Positions 44,801 to 52,348 of a DNA stretch of 64,000 nucleotides are shown piece by piece (positions within the stretch are counted from its first letter, which is position 1; every line of letters begins with the position of its first letter). A program made the position numbers and the translations under genes. The DNA comes from Mesorhizobium sp. L-2-11 (GTDB taxonomy: Bacteria > Pseudomonadota > Alphaproteobacteria > Rhizobiales > Rhizobiaceae). The stretch is taken from assembly GCF_016756595.1 (NCBI RefSeq), contig NZ_AP023257.1:2062001-2126000 (forward strand). Reading direction: 5' to 3'. The notes beneath the pieces are model-generated. The model was not told where the DNA came from and did no database searches. It saw nothing but the letters and a program-made list of their open reading frames with translations.

Positions 44801-45202
44801 ATGAAATTTCTTGCGGCAATCTTCTCGCGACAGGGTTTTGCCATCCTGTTGCTGTCGCCTGTTCTTGCAGCCTGTACCGCGGTGGTGGTGGAGGAGGACG
44901 GACCGGGGTACCGCCCGCCTCGGCCCGAGCCGCAATTTTGCACCAGACAATATGATCCGGTCTGCGCCCGGCGCGGTGGCGACCGCCAGACCTTCGCCAA
45001 TGCCTGCCTTGCCGAGCGGGCCGGATATCGCATCATCAGCGGCGGCCAGTGCCGCGACGATGGCGGTGATGGAGAGCAGACATTCTGCACGCGCGAATAC
45101 CGCCCGGTCTGCGCCCGCCGCGGCAGCGCGTTGCGCACCTTCCCCAACGCCTGCGAAGCTCGCGCCGCCGACTATCGCATCGTCGGCGATCGTCCCTGCT
45201 GA
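44801..45202 (+). CDS. lipoprotein with two Kazal-type protease-inhibitor domains
   Basis: A 133-residue lipoprotein. The signal peptide ends in the lipobox LSPVLAAC. Two tandem domains follow, each with four cysteines in the pattern C-x(7)-C-x(13)-C-x(14)-C: FCTRQYDPVCARRGG and FCTREYRPVCARRGS open them, and TFANAC / TFPNAC sit at the Kazal core. ATG 44801 has GGAGG at ideal spacing. Such proteins may inhibit serine proteases of hosts or competitors at the cell surface. The short cysteine set (four, not six) is usual for bacterial forms I know of. Confidence 0.88.
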   Translation: MKFLAAIFSRQGFAILLLSPVLAACTAVVVEEDGPGYRPPRPEPQFCTRQYDPVCARRGGDRQTFANACLAERAGYRIISGGQCRDDGGDGEQTFCTREYRPVCARRGSALRTFPNACEARAADYRIVGDRPC

Positions 45203-45276
45203 GAGGCTGGTTTCATCCCCGTCTCCGGGCGGGGAGGGGCTCATCCGGTGAACATGGTGGCGACGGTAGATGGGGG

Positions 45277-45525
45277 CTAGCTGTTTGGATCGTCGGCCAC
45301 TTCGAGATTGTCTTCCGTGGTGACCCGCTCATGAGTCTCCTCGTCGCTGCGGATGCGGTATTGCGGCGAGCCGTCCTTGACCGGCAGCCTGCTTTTGATC
45401 TGGAACAGCTCGGCGGTCTTCTGAACAAGGCCGGTGCGGCTCTTCATGCGAACGGTCTGGCCGATCGCGAAAAGATGCGCAGGCGTGTCGGTGCGCGGGC
45501 GCGCGTTCTGCTGGAAGCGGATCAT
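45277..45525 (-). CDS. small hypothetical protein, downstream of a coupled pair
   Basis: An 82-residue protein beginning MIRFQQNARPRTDTPAHLF, with LFAIGQTVRMKSR then a C-terminal acidic tail. The core looks like a small beta barrel (KAELFQIKSRLPVKDGSPQY RIR). ATG 45525 has AGGAGA upstream. It overlaps the upstream gene's stop by four bases, so both are coupled. No function recognised. Confidence 0.75.
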   Translation of the reverse strand: MIRFQQNARPRTDTPAHLFAIGQTVRMKSRTGLVQKTAELFQIKSRLPVKDGSPQYRIRSDEETHERVTTEDNLEVADDPNS

Positions 45526-45788
45526 GCGGCATTCTCCTGGTCGCGCCTCAGCGCGGTTTCGAGTTCGGCGAAGTCGATGGCGACCAATTGGCTGGTCCGG
45601 CTTTTCACCGTTCTCGCCGGCAGATGGATGAAGGTGGCGACACGGCGCCAGGCAAGCCACGAGATGCCATCGACAAGCTCCTCATCGTGGTCGATGTCGT
45701 AGTCGCCGGCCGGCAATTTTCCTTCCAGGCCGCCGAGCATAAAGGATGCCTCGAAATGCGCGATGGAATGGGTAGTTCGGCCAGACAT
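45522..45788 (-). CDS. small hypothetical protein, upstream partner of a coupled pair
   Basis: An 88-residue protein starting MSGRTTHSIAHFEASFMLGG. It has an acidic middle (DYDIDHDEELVDG) and an aromatic core (ISWLAWRRVATFIHLPA). Coupled by ATGA overlap to the next gene. Similar pairs exist in rhizobia as I recall, without function. Confidence 0.75.
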   Translation of the reverse strand: MSGRTTHSIAHFEASFMLGGLEGKLPAGDYDIDHDEELVDGISWLAWRRVATFIHLPARTVKSRTSQLVAIDFAELETALRRDQENAA

Positions 45789-46155
45789 TCTCGTGCCTCG
45801 AAATGCGTTTTGGATCCGATAAGATGGTGCCCGCTTCGCGGCACCGGGACTTAAGGTCGTGGGTCCCCTGTTCGGCAATTTGGGTATCGGCGATCTGGAA
45901 TGAGTTTGGCGGGTCGAGAACTTCTGACGCCGCGAGATGCCAAGCTTGGCCCAAAAAACGATCTCAATTCACTAATCCAAAATTGCGGTTTATTCAAGAA
46001 GATTCCGGTCCGTCGCCCACCTTGTCGTAAAATTACTTTTCTAGGGCTATTTGGGAAATGGTGATACGATCCGGAAACTTCACAAGAATTGTTTGAGGTT
46101 GTGCCGGAAAAATTAATCCCGGCATCGATTTTATTTACATCTGAAAGGAAAAACC
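45789..46155. other. AT-richer intergenic region
   Basis: About 370 bases, with the stretch 46020-46150 clearly richer in A and T than the neighbours. It likely includes promoters for the divergent small genes. Nothing else was recognised. Confidence 0.5.
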
Positions 46156-46350
46156 ATGGTTTCCGTGAAAACACCTGATGGTTCGGCCGTAACAGTCAAG
46201 CCGATTGTTAAGCAGGTCGTCGGGCCTGCGAAAGTCATGTCGGCACGGCTGACGATACGAAGTGACGAGGCAGCAAGGCGCAAGATCGCCGATACCGACG
46301 GCACGCTGCGGCGGGCCAGACAGGTTGCGGAGACCAACCGTCTGATCTGA
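46156..46350 (+). CDS. small hypothetical protein
   Basis: A 64-residue basic protein starting MVSVKTPDGSAVTVKPIVKQ, preceded by AAAGGAAAAA, with codon bias like the neighbours. It has no signal peptide or known motif. It lies after an AT-rich region that may hold its promoter. Confidence 0.6.
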   Translation: MVSVKTPDGSAVTVKPIVKQVVGPAKVMSARLTIRSDEAARRKIADTDGTLRRARQVAETNRLI

Positions 46351-46545
46351 CATGGCCCGGCCATGAACCCAGGATTTCCGGCAAGCTGGCCTGCGGACCC
46401 TTGATCCTGCCGCGCCGATGGCCTAGATCGCGGCAGGCGGACAAAACACGGCAGGTTTCCCATCAACAGAGATCCGAGAAGACCGGCAGGCGCGGGCGGC
46501 AATTTCGGCTCAGGCGGACAGCCGCCGCTGGGGCTCGACCAGCGC

Positions 46546-48180
46546 GTGCAGCAGGCACTGCAATTGCATCAGGCGGGGCGCCGGCAGGAAGCCGAGATGC
46601 TCTACCGGCAGGTGCTGGCGCAAAAGCCCAATCATGCGGCGGCGGCCCATTTCCTCGGTTTGCTGCTGCACCAGACCGGGCGCAGCGCCGAAGGACTTGA
46701 TCTGCTCGAACAGTCGGTGCGCCTGCAGCCCAAGAATCCAGATTTCCTCAACAATCTCGGCACGGTGATGCGCGACCTCGGCCGTGTCGGTGCAGCCGTC
46801 GATTTCTTCCGTGGCGCGGTGGCAATCCGGCCGGACCAACTCGCGGCGCGCGACAATCTCGGCTCCTTGCTGAAGCAACTCGGCCAGTTCGAGGGCGCGG
46901 AGGCGATTTTTCGCGGCACCATCGGTCGCAACCCGTTCCATGTTCGCGCCCGCATTGGGCTTGCCGAAACGCTGCAGGAGGCTGGGCGGCTCGACGAGGC
47001 GCTCGCCGTCTTCCGCGAAGCATTGGCAATTCGGCCGAAGGACGCCGACCTGCTGCACGGTCTCGGCGTCGGGCTTATGGAGAAGGGCAGGCTCGCAGAG
47101 GCAGCAGAGCATTTCCGGCAGGCGCTGGCGGTCGATCCCGGCATGGCAAGGGCCTGGCTGATGCTCACCCAGGTCAAGCGCCAGCAGGAGCGCGACGCCG
47201 AGCTTGCCGGGATGGAGGCGCAGCACGCCAAGGCGCCGGAAGGCAGCCTGGCGCGCATGCAGCTTTCGTTCGGCCTCGGCAAAGCCAATGACGATCTGAA
47301 GGATTATGGCCGCGCCTTCGATTATTTCGCCGAAGGCAATGCCATCCGCCGCACGGGCATCGAATATGATGCGGACAAGACACGCGCCGAATTCGGAACG
47401 ATGAAGGCGGTGTTCGACAAGGCCTTCTTCGACAAGCACCGACCGAGCGGCATCGCCGACGACACGCCGATCTTCGTCGTCGGCATGCCGCGCTCCGGCA
47501 CCACGCTGGTCGAGCAGATCATCGCCAGCCATCCGCAGGTCTATGGCGCGGGCGAGCTCGGCATTTTGAAGACGGCGGTGGGAAAACAGTTTCCGCCTGG
47601 TATGAAGGGCGGTTTCCCCAGCGGCATCGCCGACATGCCCGACAAGGCCTTTGCCGAGGCAGGCCAGGCCTATCTGGACCTTCTGCACACCCGCTATCCG
47701 GGGTTCCGGCATGTCACCGACAAGATGCCCGGCAATTTCCTTTTGGTCGGCTTCATCCATCTGATGCTGCCCAAGGCCAAGATCATCCATTGCGCGCGCG
47801 ACGCGGCGGCGACCTGCCTGTCGATCTACAAGGTGCATTTCCGCGGCGACAGCCACCGCTACGGCTACGACCTCGGCGAACTCGCCGATTTCCACAATCT
47901 CTACACCGACATCATGGCGCATTGGCGCACCGTTCTGCCCGATGTCGTGCATGATGTGCGCTACGAGGATTTCGTCGCCGATCAGGAAGGGCAGACGCGG
48001 GCGCTGATCGCCCATCTCGGCCTGCCATGGGACGATGCGGTGCTGTCGTTCCATGAGACCGACCGGCCGGTGCGCACGGCGTCTGCGGCGCAGGTGCGCC
48101 AGCCGATGTACCAGGGCTCGGTCGATCTGTGGAAGCGCTATGGCGACCGGCTCAAGCCACTGCTCGACCGGCTGGCGTAA
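46546..48180 (+). CDS. TPR-repeat sulfotransferase-family protein
   Basis: The N-terminal half (residues 1-230) is made of about six tetratricopeptide repeats; the C-terminal half is a sulfotransferase domain with the PAPS loop VVGMPRSGTTLVEQII (about residue 310) and the 3'-phosphate region IIHCARDAAATCLSIYK. Such fusions may modify proteins, lipids or polysaccharides. The frame given starts at GTG 46546, but codon-biased coding reads on upstream to about 46462, where no ATG, GTG or TTG exists in frame; the codon there is ATC followed by NRDPRRPAG. The true start is uncertain. Confidence 0.88.
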   Translation: MQQALQLHQAGRRQEAEMLYRQVLAQKPNHAAAAHFLGLLLHQTGRSAEGLDLLEQSVRLQPKNPDFLNNLGTVMRDLGRVGAAVDFFRGAVAIRPDQLAARDNLGSLLKQLGQFEGAEAIFRGTIGRNPFHVRARIGLAETLQEAGRLDEALAVFREALAIRPKDADLLHGLGVGLMEKGRLAEAAEHFRQALAVDPGMARAWLMLTQVKRQQERDAELAGMEAQHAKAPEGSLARMQLSFGLGKANDDLKDYGRAFDYFAEGNAIRRTGIEYDADKTRAEFGTMKAVFDKAFFDKHRPSGIADDTPIFVVGMPRSGTTLVEQIIASHPQVYGAGELGILKTAVGKQFPPGMKGGFPSGIADMPDKAFAEAGQAYLDLLHTRYPGFRHVTDKMPGNFLLVGFIHLMLPKAKIIHCARDAAATCLSIYKVHFRGDSHRYGYDLGELADFHNLYTDIMAHWRTVLPDVVHDVRYEDFVADQEGQTRALIAHLGLPWDDAVLSFHETDRPVRTASAAQVRQPMYQGSVDLWKRYGDRLKPLLDRLA

Positions 48181-48193
48181 TGCATTTGCGGGC

Positions 48194-48547
48194 CTACAGC
48201 TCGACGAAGGGCTGAAAGCCGCCGAAGATCATGCGCTTGCCGTCGAATGGCATTGTCGACCAATCGCCTTTCAGCCGCTCATCGGCCATCACCTTGGCCA
48301 TGACCGCATCGCGGCTTTCTCGCGATTCATAGACGGCCCATGAGAAGACGACAATTTCGTCATCCTTGGCCTGCACGGCGCGCGGAAACGAGGTGACCTC
48401 GCCATAGGGCACGTCGTCGCCAATGCATTCGACATAGGCGAGCGCACCATGCTCTTTCCAGACGATGCCGCCCATTTGTGCCATTTTCTTATAGGCATCG
48501 AGCTTCGCCTTGGGCACGGCAAGTACGAAACCATCGACATAGGACAT
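48194..48547 (-). CDS. DUF1428-family protein
   Basis: A 117-residue alpha-beta barrel-like protein beginning MSYVDGFVLAVPKAKLDAYK and ending MIFGGFQPFVEL, the standard pattern of DUF1428, whose role is unknown. ATG 48547 has AAGGAG upstream; a longer frame into the R1 repeat is rejected. It converges with the sulfotransferase gene. Confidence 0.92.
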   Translation of the reverse strand: MSYVDGFVLAVPKAKLDAYKKMAQMGGIVWKEHGALAYVECIGDDVPYGEVTSFPRAVQAKDDEIVVFSWAVYESRESRDAVMAKVMADERLKGDWSTMPFDGKRMIFGGFQPFVEL

Positions 48548-48576
48548 TTTGTTTCTCCTTGGGTTGCTGGATTCTT

Positions 48577-48721
48577 CCTTCTCCCCTTGTGGGAGAAGGT
48601 GGATTGGCGCGCAGCGCCAAGACGGAAGAGGGGTGCTGGACGGAGTGCCGTCGGTGCCAAGCTGGAACACCCCTCATCCGACCGGTTCGCGGCCACCTTC
48701 TCCCACAACAAGGGGAGAAGG
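48577..48721. repeat. palindromic intergenic repeat, family R1, copy c
   Basis: Same arms and inner segments as the copy at 18609-18754. It lies 29 bases upstream of the DUF1428 start and just after the VOC gene's stop. Confidence 0.92.
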
Positions 48722-48731
48722 ACAAAATAAG

Positions 48732-49160
48732 CTACGCCGCCTTCACCGGCGCGTTCATCGCCCACTCCACGCCGAACGGATCGCGCATGTTGCCCCAGCG
48801 ATCGCCCCAGAACATCACTTGCAACGGCATCACTTCCTGGCAACCGGCATCGATGGCACGCTTCCACCAGGCGTCTATGTCGTCGCTGCCGAGATGCAGC
48901 TGCATGGTGAAGCCCTGCGGCTTCACCGGGGCCATTCCGTGCTCGGGATAGAAATCGGAAATCATCAAGGTCGAACCGTTGATGTGGAGATGGATGTGCA
49001 TCGTCCGGCCCTGCTCGTCCGGCGGGTAGAAGAAGACCTGCTCGGCACCGAAGGCCTTCTGATAGAATTCCGAAGCCTTGAAGGCGCCGTCCAACTGAAG
49101 GTAGGGCGTCAATCCGCCGAGGACTTTCGCTTTAGGCTGGGTTTGGGGCTGGTCGTTCAT
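48732..49160 (-). CDS. VOC-family protein, PhnB-like
   Basis: A 142-residue vicinal-oxygen-chelate protein with the paired beta-alpha-beta-beta-beta units of the PhnB/glyoxalase group: LTPYLQLDGAFKASEFYQKA and, in the second half, DRWGNMRDPFGVEWAMN. It lies upstream of the DUF1428 gene with an R1 repeat between; both may share a transcript. The substrate is unknown. Confidence 0.9.
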   Translation of the reverse strand: MNDQPQTQPKAKVLGGLTPYLQLDGAFKASEFYQKAFGAEQVFFYPPDEQGRTMHIHLHINGSTLMISDFYPEHGMAPVKPQGFTMQLHLGSDDIDAWWKRAIDAGCQEVMPLQVMFWGDRWGNMRDPFGVEWAMNAPVKAA

Positions 49161-49359
49161 CTCTTGCTCCTCTCTGCGTTTGGTTTGACCTTGCGGACCA
49201 CAGGACGAATGAAGCGGAGGCGATCCTACACGTCAGATGCATTTTTTAATGCCGAGACCAGATGCGCCGGGCCGTCGGCGGTTGGAAATAACCCTGGGCG
49301 ACGCGCAAGGCTTGTGACGGCGCCGCTGCGGCCGGTTGGTCTCTTCATCTTACCTCGGA

Positions 49360-49545
49360 TCATCTTGCCTCAGACAGGGAGATTGCAATCCGGCGGCTGT
49401 TTTGCGCGTCGACGACGATCTCGGGCCAGCCGATGTCCTTGCGCAGCTCGATCGGCAATGAAAGCAGGGCGCGCTCGCTGCGGTAACGGGAGCGAGCCGC
49501 CGAATAACGGGTCGCTATGCGACCAACGGATGACAGAATGGACAT
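49360..49545 (-). CDS. small DUF1127-like protein
   Basis: A 61-residue protein. The part RYRSERALLSLPIELRKDIG matches the DUF1127 pattern (arginine-rich helix followed by a L-x-D-I-G turn). Alphaproteobacterial DUF1127 proteins can bind RNA and influence small-RNA turnover and phosphate or carbon metabolism. ATG 49545 has GGAGAG upstream. Confidence 0.75.
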   Translation of the reverse strand: MSILSSVGRIATRYSAARSRYRSERALLSLPIELRKDIGWPEIVVDAQNSRRIAISLSEAR

Positions 49546-49675
49546 GATGCTCTCTCCTCGATTGGCGCCGGCATCACCGTGTCGGCAACCCAAGGACGTG
49601 GCGCGCGACTATCATCCGACAGGACTGGCGGAATTTTTTTGGCGCAGGACCGGATTTACTCCGCCGTCGATGATC

Positions 49676-49972
49676 TCAAGCAGCTTCCATCTGCTCGATT
49701 GCGTCGAGTTCGGCCTTCTTGGCTTCGCCCTCTACCGCGAGATCGTAACTGGATTGCATGTTCATCCAGAACTGCGGCGTTGTTCCGAAGAACTTGGCAA
49801 GGCGCAGCGCGGTGTCGGGAGTTACCGGTGTCGTCTCGCTGGCCAGGCGCTCGAGGCGCGTGCGTCGAACATGCAGCTTTTTGGCCAGCGTGTAAGGCTT
49901 CAGACGAAGCGGAACAAGAAATTCCTCTCGACAGATCTCTCCGGGATGGATCGGGGTGTCAAAGTGCAACAT
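49676..49972 (-). CDS. HigA-family antitoxin-like regulator, orphan
   Basis: A 98-residue HigA/VapI-type helix-turn-helix protein: IHPGEICREEFLVPL at the start, HVRRTRLERLASETTPVTPD in the recognition region and FFGTTPQFWMNMQSSYDL after it. ATG 49972 has AGGAG upstream. The usual higB toxin gene should lie immediately upstream on this strand, but there is only about 60 bases before an R1 repeat. It is therefore an orphan or a regulator. Confidence 0.88.
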   Translation of the reverse strand: MLHFDTPIHPGEICREEFLVPLRLKPYTLAKKLHVRRTRLERLASETTPVTPDTALRLAKFFGTTPQFWMNMQSSYDLAVEGEAKKAELDAIEQMEAA

Positions 49973-50034
49973 GATAAGCTCCTGGCAGTGAGCGGTTGAC
50001 AACGGTTAATTTCGACGGCGGTGGCTATGCTCCC

Positions 50035-50179
50035 CCTTCTCCCCTTGTGGAGAAGGTGGCCGCGAAGCGGTCGGATGGGGGTGCTCCAGCTTGGCGCCGG
50101 CGGCCCTTCGGCCAACACCCCCTCAACCGTCTTGGCGCTGCGCGCCAATCCACCTTCTCCCGCAGACAAGGGGAGAAGG
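50035..50179. repeat. palindromic intergenic repeat, family R1, copy d (inverted)
   Basis: The copy reads in the opposite orientation to the other three. It lies between the HigA-like gene and the ABC-F pseudogene. Confidence 0.9.
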
Positions 50180-50236
50180 TAAGATTGAGCTTCCGCCCCG
50201 TCCACCCACCGAAAGCAGACGCGGAACTGATCTGCT

Positions 50237-51692
50237 TCAACCTGCCGTCACGGCGACCTCCCGGAAGAAATCTTCCGGGCTGTCGATCTCGGCAAGCCGC
50301 CGCTTCTCGATCAGCCAGAAATGGTTGCCGATCGCCCTGATGAAGGAGCGGTCGTGCGATGCCAGCACGCAGCTCGCCTGATGGCCGAGCAATTCCGCCT
50401 CCAGCGCCTCCTGGCCGTCGATGTCGAGATGGTTGGTCGGCTCGTCGAGCAGATAAAAATTGGGATTGGCGAGCCTCAGCGCCAGCATCATCAGCCGCGC
50501 CTTCTGCCCGCCCGACAGCACCGCGATCCTGCGCTCCTGCATGTCGATGCCGACGCCTGCACCGGCGAGCAGCGAGCGGGCGCGCTGCTCGCCGACATCG
50601 AATCTGCGCGAGAGCATCGCCAGCGGCGTGTCGTCGCCGCTGATATCAGACAATGCCTGATCGCTGTAGCCGAGCACCGTCGACGGCGTCACCTTCACGC
50701 CTTGCGCCGCGGTCTCCGGCTCGACGATGGCCTTTCTGACCAGGCTGATCAGCCGCGACTTGCCCACGCCGTTCCTGCCGAGCAGCACGATGCGGTCGCC
50801 TTGGCAGATGTGGCGCTTGCCGGTCCTGAACAGCAGCGTGCCGTCAGGCGTTTCGACCGCCACGTCGTCGAGCGTGATCAGCACCTTGGCATGGGTGCCG
50901 CGATTGGCGAGCTTTATCGCGCCCGCCGATTTTTCGCGGTGCGCCGGCGCTGCGACCTCCTCAATGCGCTGGGCGCGCTGGTTGAGCTGCTTGGTCTTGA
51001 CCGTTAGGAGGTCACTGCCCGAATTGATGCCGATGTTGTTAAGCTTGGCAGCCTGCCGGCGCAATTGCTGCGCCACCTTCATGTCGCGCTGGAATTTTCG
51101 GTCGGCCGAGGCGTCGGCTTCGCTCAACGCATCGCGCGCCCGCGAATAGGGCAGCGAGAATACCGGCGACTGTTCGGGGCGCAGGAACAGCGTCCGGTTG
51201 GTCGTTGCATCGAGGAACGCCCGGTCGTGGCTGGCAATCACCACCGGCACCTCGCGCGGCAGCGCATTCAACCAGGTTTCGAGCTGACTGATCTTGGCGA
51301 GGTCGAGATGATTGGTCGGTTCGTCGAGAAGCAGGACGTCGGGATCGGTGACCCAGACGCGGGCGATCAGCGCCAGTCTTTGCCAGCCGCCGCTCAAGGC
51401 CCGCATCGGCCGCTCGCGCATCGGCTGCGGCACATCGAGCGAAGCGAGAACCAATTCGACGCGCCATTGGAACGGCTTGCTCGACATAGCCGATCCGCAG
51501 GCCGCGCGTGCGGGTGATGTCGCCTGATGTCGGCTCCATCTCGCCGGTCAAGCATTTCAGCAAGGTGGACTTGCCGCGGCCGTTGGCGGCGACGATGCCG
51601 AGCCGGTCGCCGTTGCCAATGCTGAGGTCGAGTTTGGAAAAGAGCGGCGCACTCATGGTGACGCCGAGGGATTTGAGGCTGATCAGGGCCAT
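50237..51692 (-). pseudogene. ABC-F family ATPase gene, frame disrupted
   Basis: Two frames form one ABC-F protein. The first (from ATG 51692) covers MALISLKSLGVTMSAPLFSK, Walker A AANGRGKST and ends its homology at GYVEQAVP. The second (readable from about 51475) starts WRVELVLASLDVP and goes through LSGGWQRLAL, LDEPTNHLDL, the linker, and a complete second ATPase (GRNGVGKS, LSGGQKARL, LDEPTNHLD). The break lies near 51465-51490, where a stretch of about 25-30 residues usual for the family seems to be missing. A single deletion not divisible by three would explain it; a sequencing error is possible. Intact relatives act on the ribosome. Confidence 0.85.
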
Positions 51693-51994
51693 GTTGGTTT
51701 CTCTGGTCTGCCCGGAATGAATTCCGGTTCGATGCACTTTTACGGTGCGCAGCCGGGCCAGCAGGCTCGGCGTTGCAGCACCACGAAGGGCAGACCAAGA
51801 AAATCGAAGCGGGAGAACCCGGACCGTCTCTGGTTAGCCCTGCAAGCAAGCTCGCAGGGCACAGACAGGGCCGCGCTGACGGTGGTGGTCGAAAGTCACG
51901 CAGCCCTCCTTTCAAGAAGTTCGAATTGAGGATTGGCTACACCAGGGAGGGGTTGGTGGCAAGGGATTGGTCGGTGCCAACCAAAGGGCGACTA
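51693..51994. other. intergenic region
   Basis: About 300 bases between the ABC-F pseudogene and the next minus-strand gene. I see no repeat, stem or coding frame with codon bias. Confidence 0.5.
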
Positions 51995-52330
51995 TCAGAC
52001 GGACCTCAAGTGGCCACCGCTTGATCCATATTCCTTGTCCAGATCGAGCAGGAAATGCCCGAACACCGTGCTATTGCCGAGGTCGACAACGATAACAAGA
52101 AGGGTGTTGAAGCGCCCAGTGCCGATGAGCACTTGGTCAAATCGGTCTCGTGCGTCTCGATAAACATACCGAACCTCATTCAGATAGGGCAGGCCAATCT
52201 GCTCTAGGTCCAGCGCGTGGACATACGGCCAAATATCCAAGGCAGCCTCGGCCGTGACGGTGACGTCGGTCATAGGCTCTGCAAAGCAAGCCTTGAATTC
52301 GTCTTCGTCAAGTCGGCGGGGGACAATCAT
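51995..52330 (-). CDS. hypothetical protein
   Basis: A 111-residue soluble protein starting MIVPRRLDEDEFKACFAEPM, rich in acidic and aromatic residues (LDIWPYVHALDLEQIGLPYL), without signal peptide or known motif. The upstream ribosome-binding site is poor. Its base composition is slightly lower in GC than uvrB. It ends 18 bases from the uvrB stop region on the same strand order, so it may be a downstream gene of that unit. Confidence 0.6.
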   Translation of the reverse strand: MIVPRRLDEDEFKACFAEPMTDVTVTAEAALDIWPYVHALDLEQIGLPYLNEVRYVYRDARDRFDQVLIGTGRFNTLLVIVVDLGNSTVFGHFLLDLDKEYGSSGGHLRSV

Positions 52331-52348
52331 CGTAACGGGTGTCTATCA

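Noticed and set aside
44425..44955. Opposing frames of 88 and 159 codons upstream of the Kazal gene
   Set aside because: No codon bias, no start signal; the plus frame overlaps the Kazal gene in another frame.
46510..48054. A 514-codon minus-strand open frame opposite the TPR-sulfotransferase gene
   Set aside because: Mirror frame of a gene with clear TPR and PAPS-loop motifs; no domain on the minus strand.
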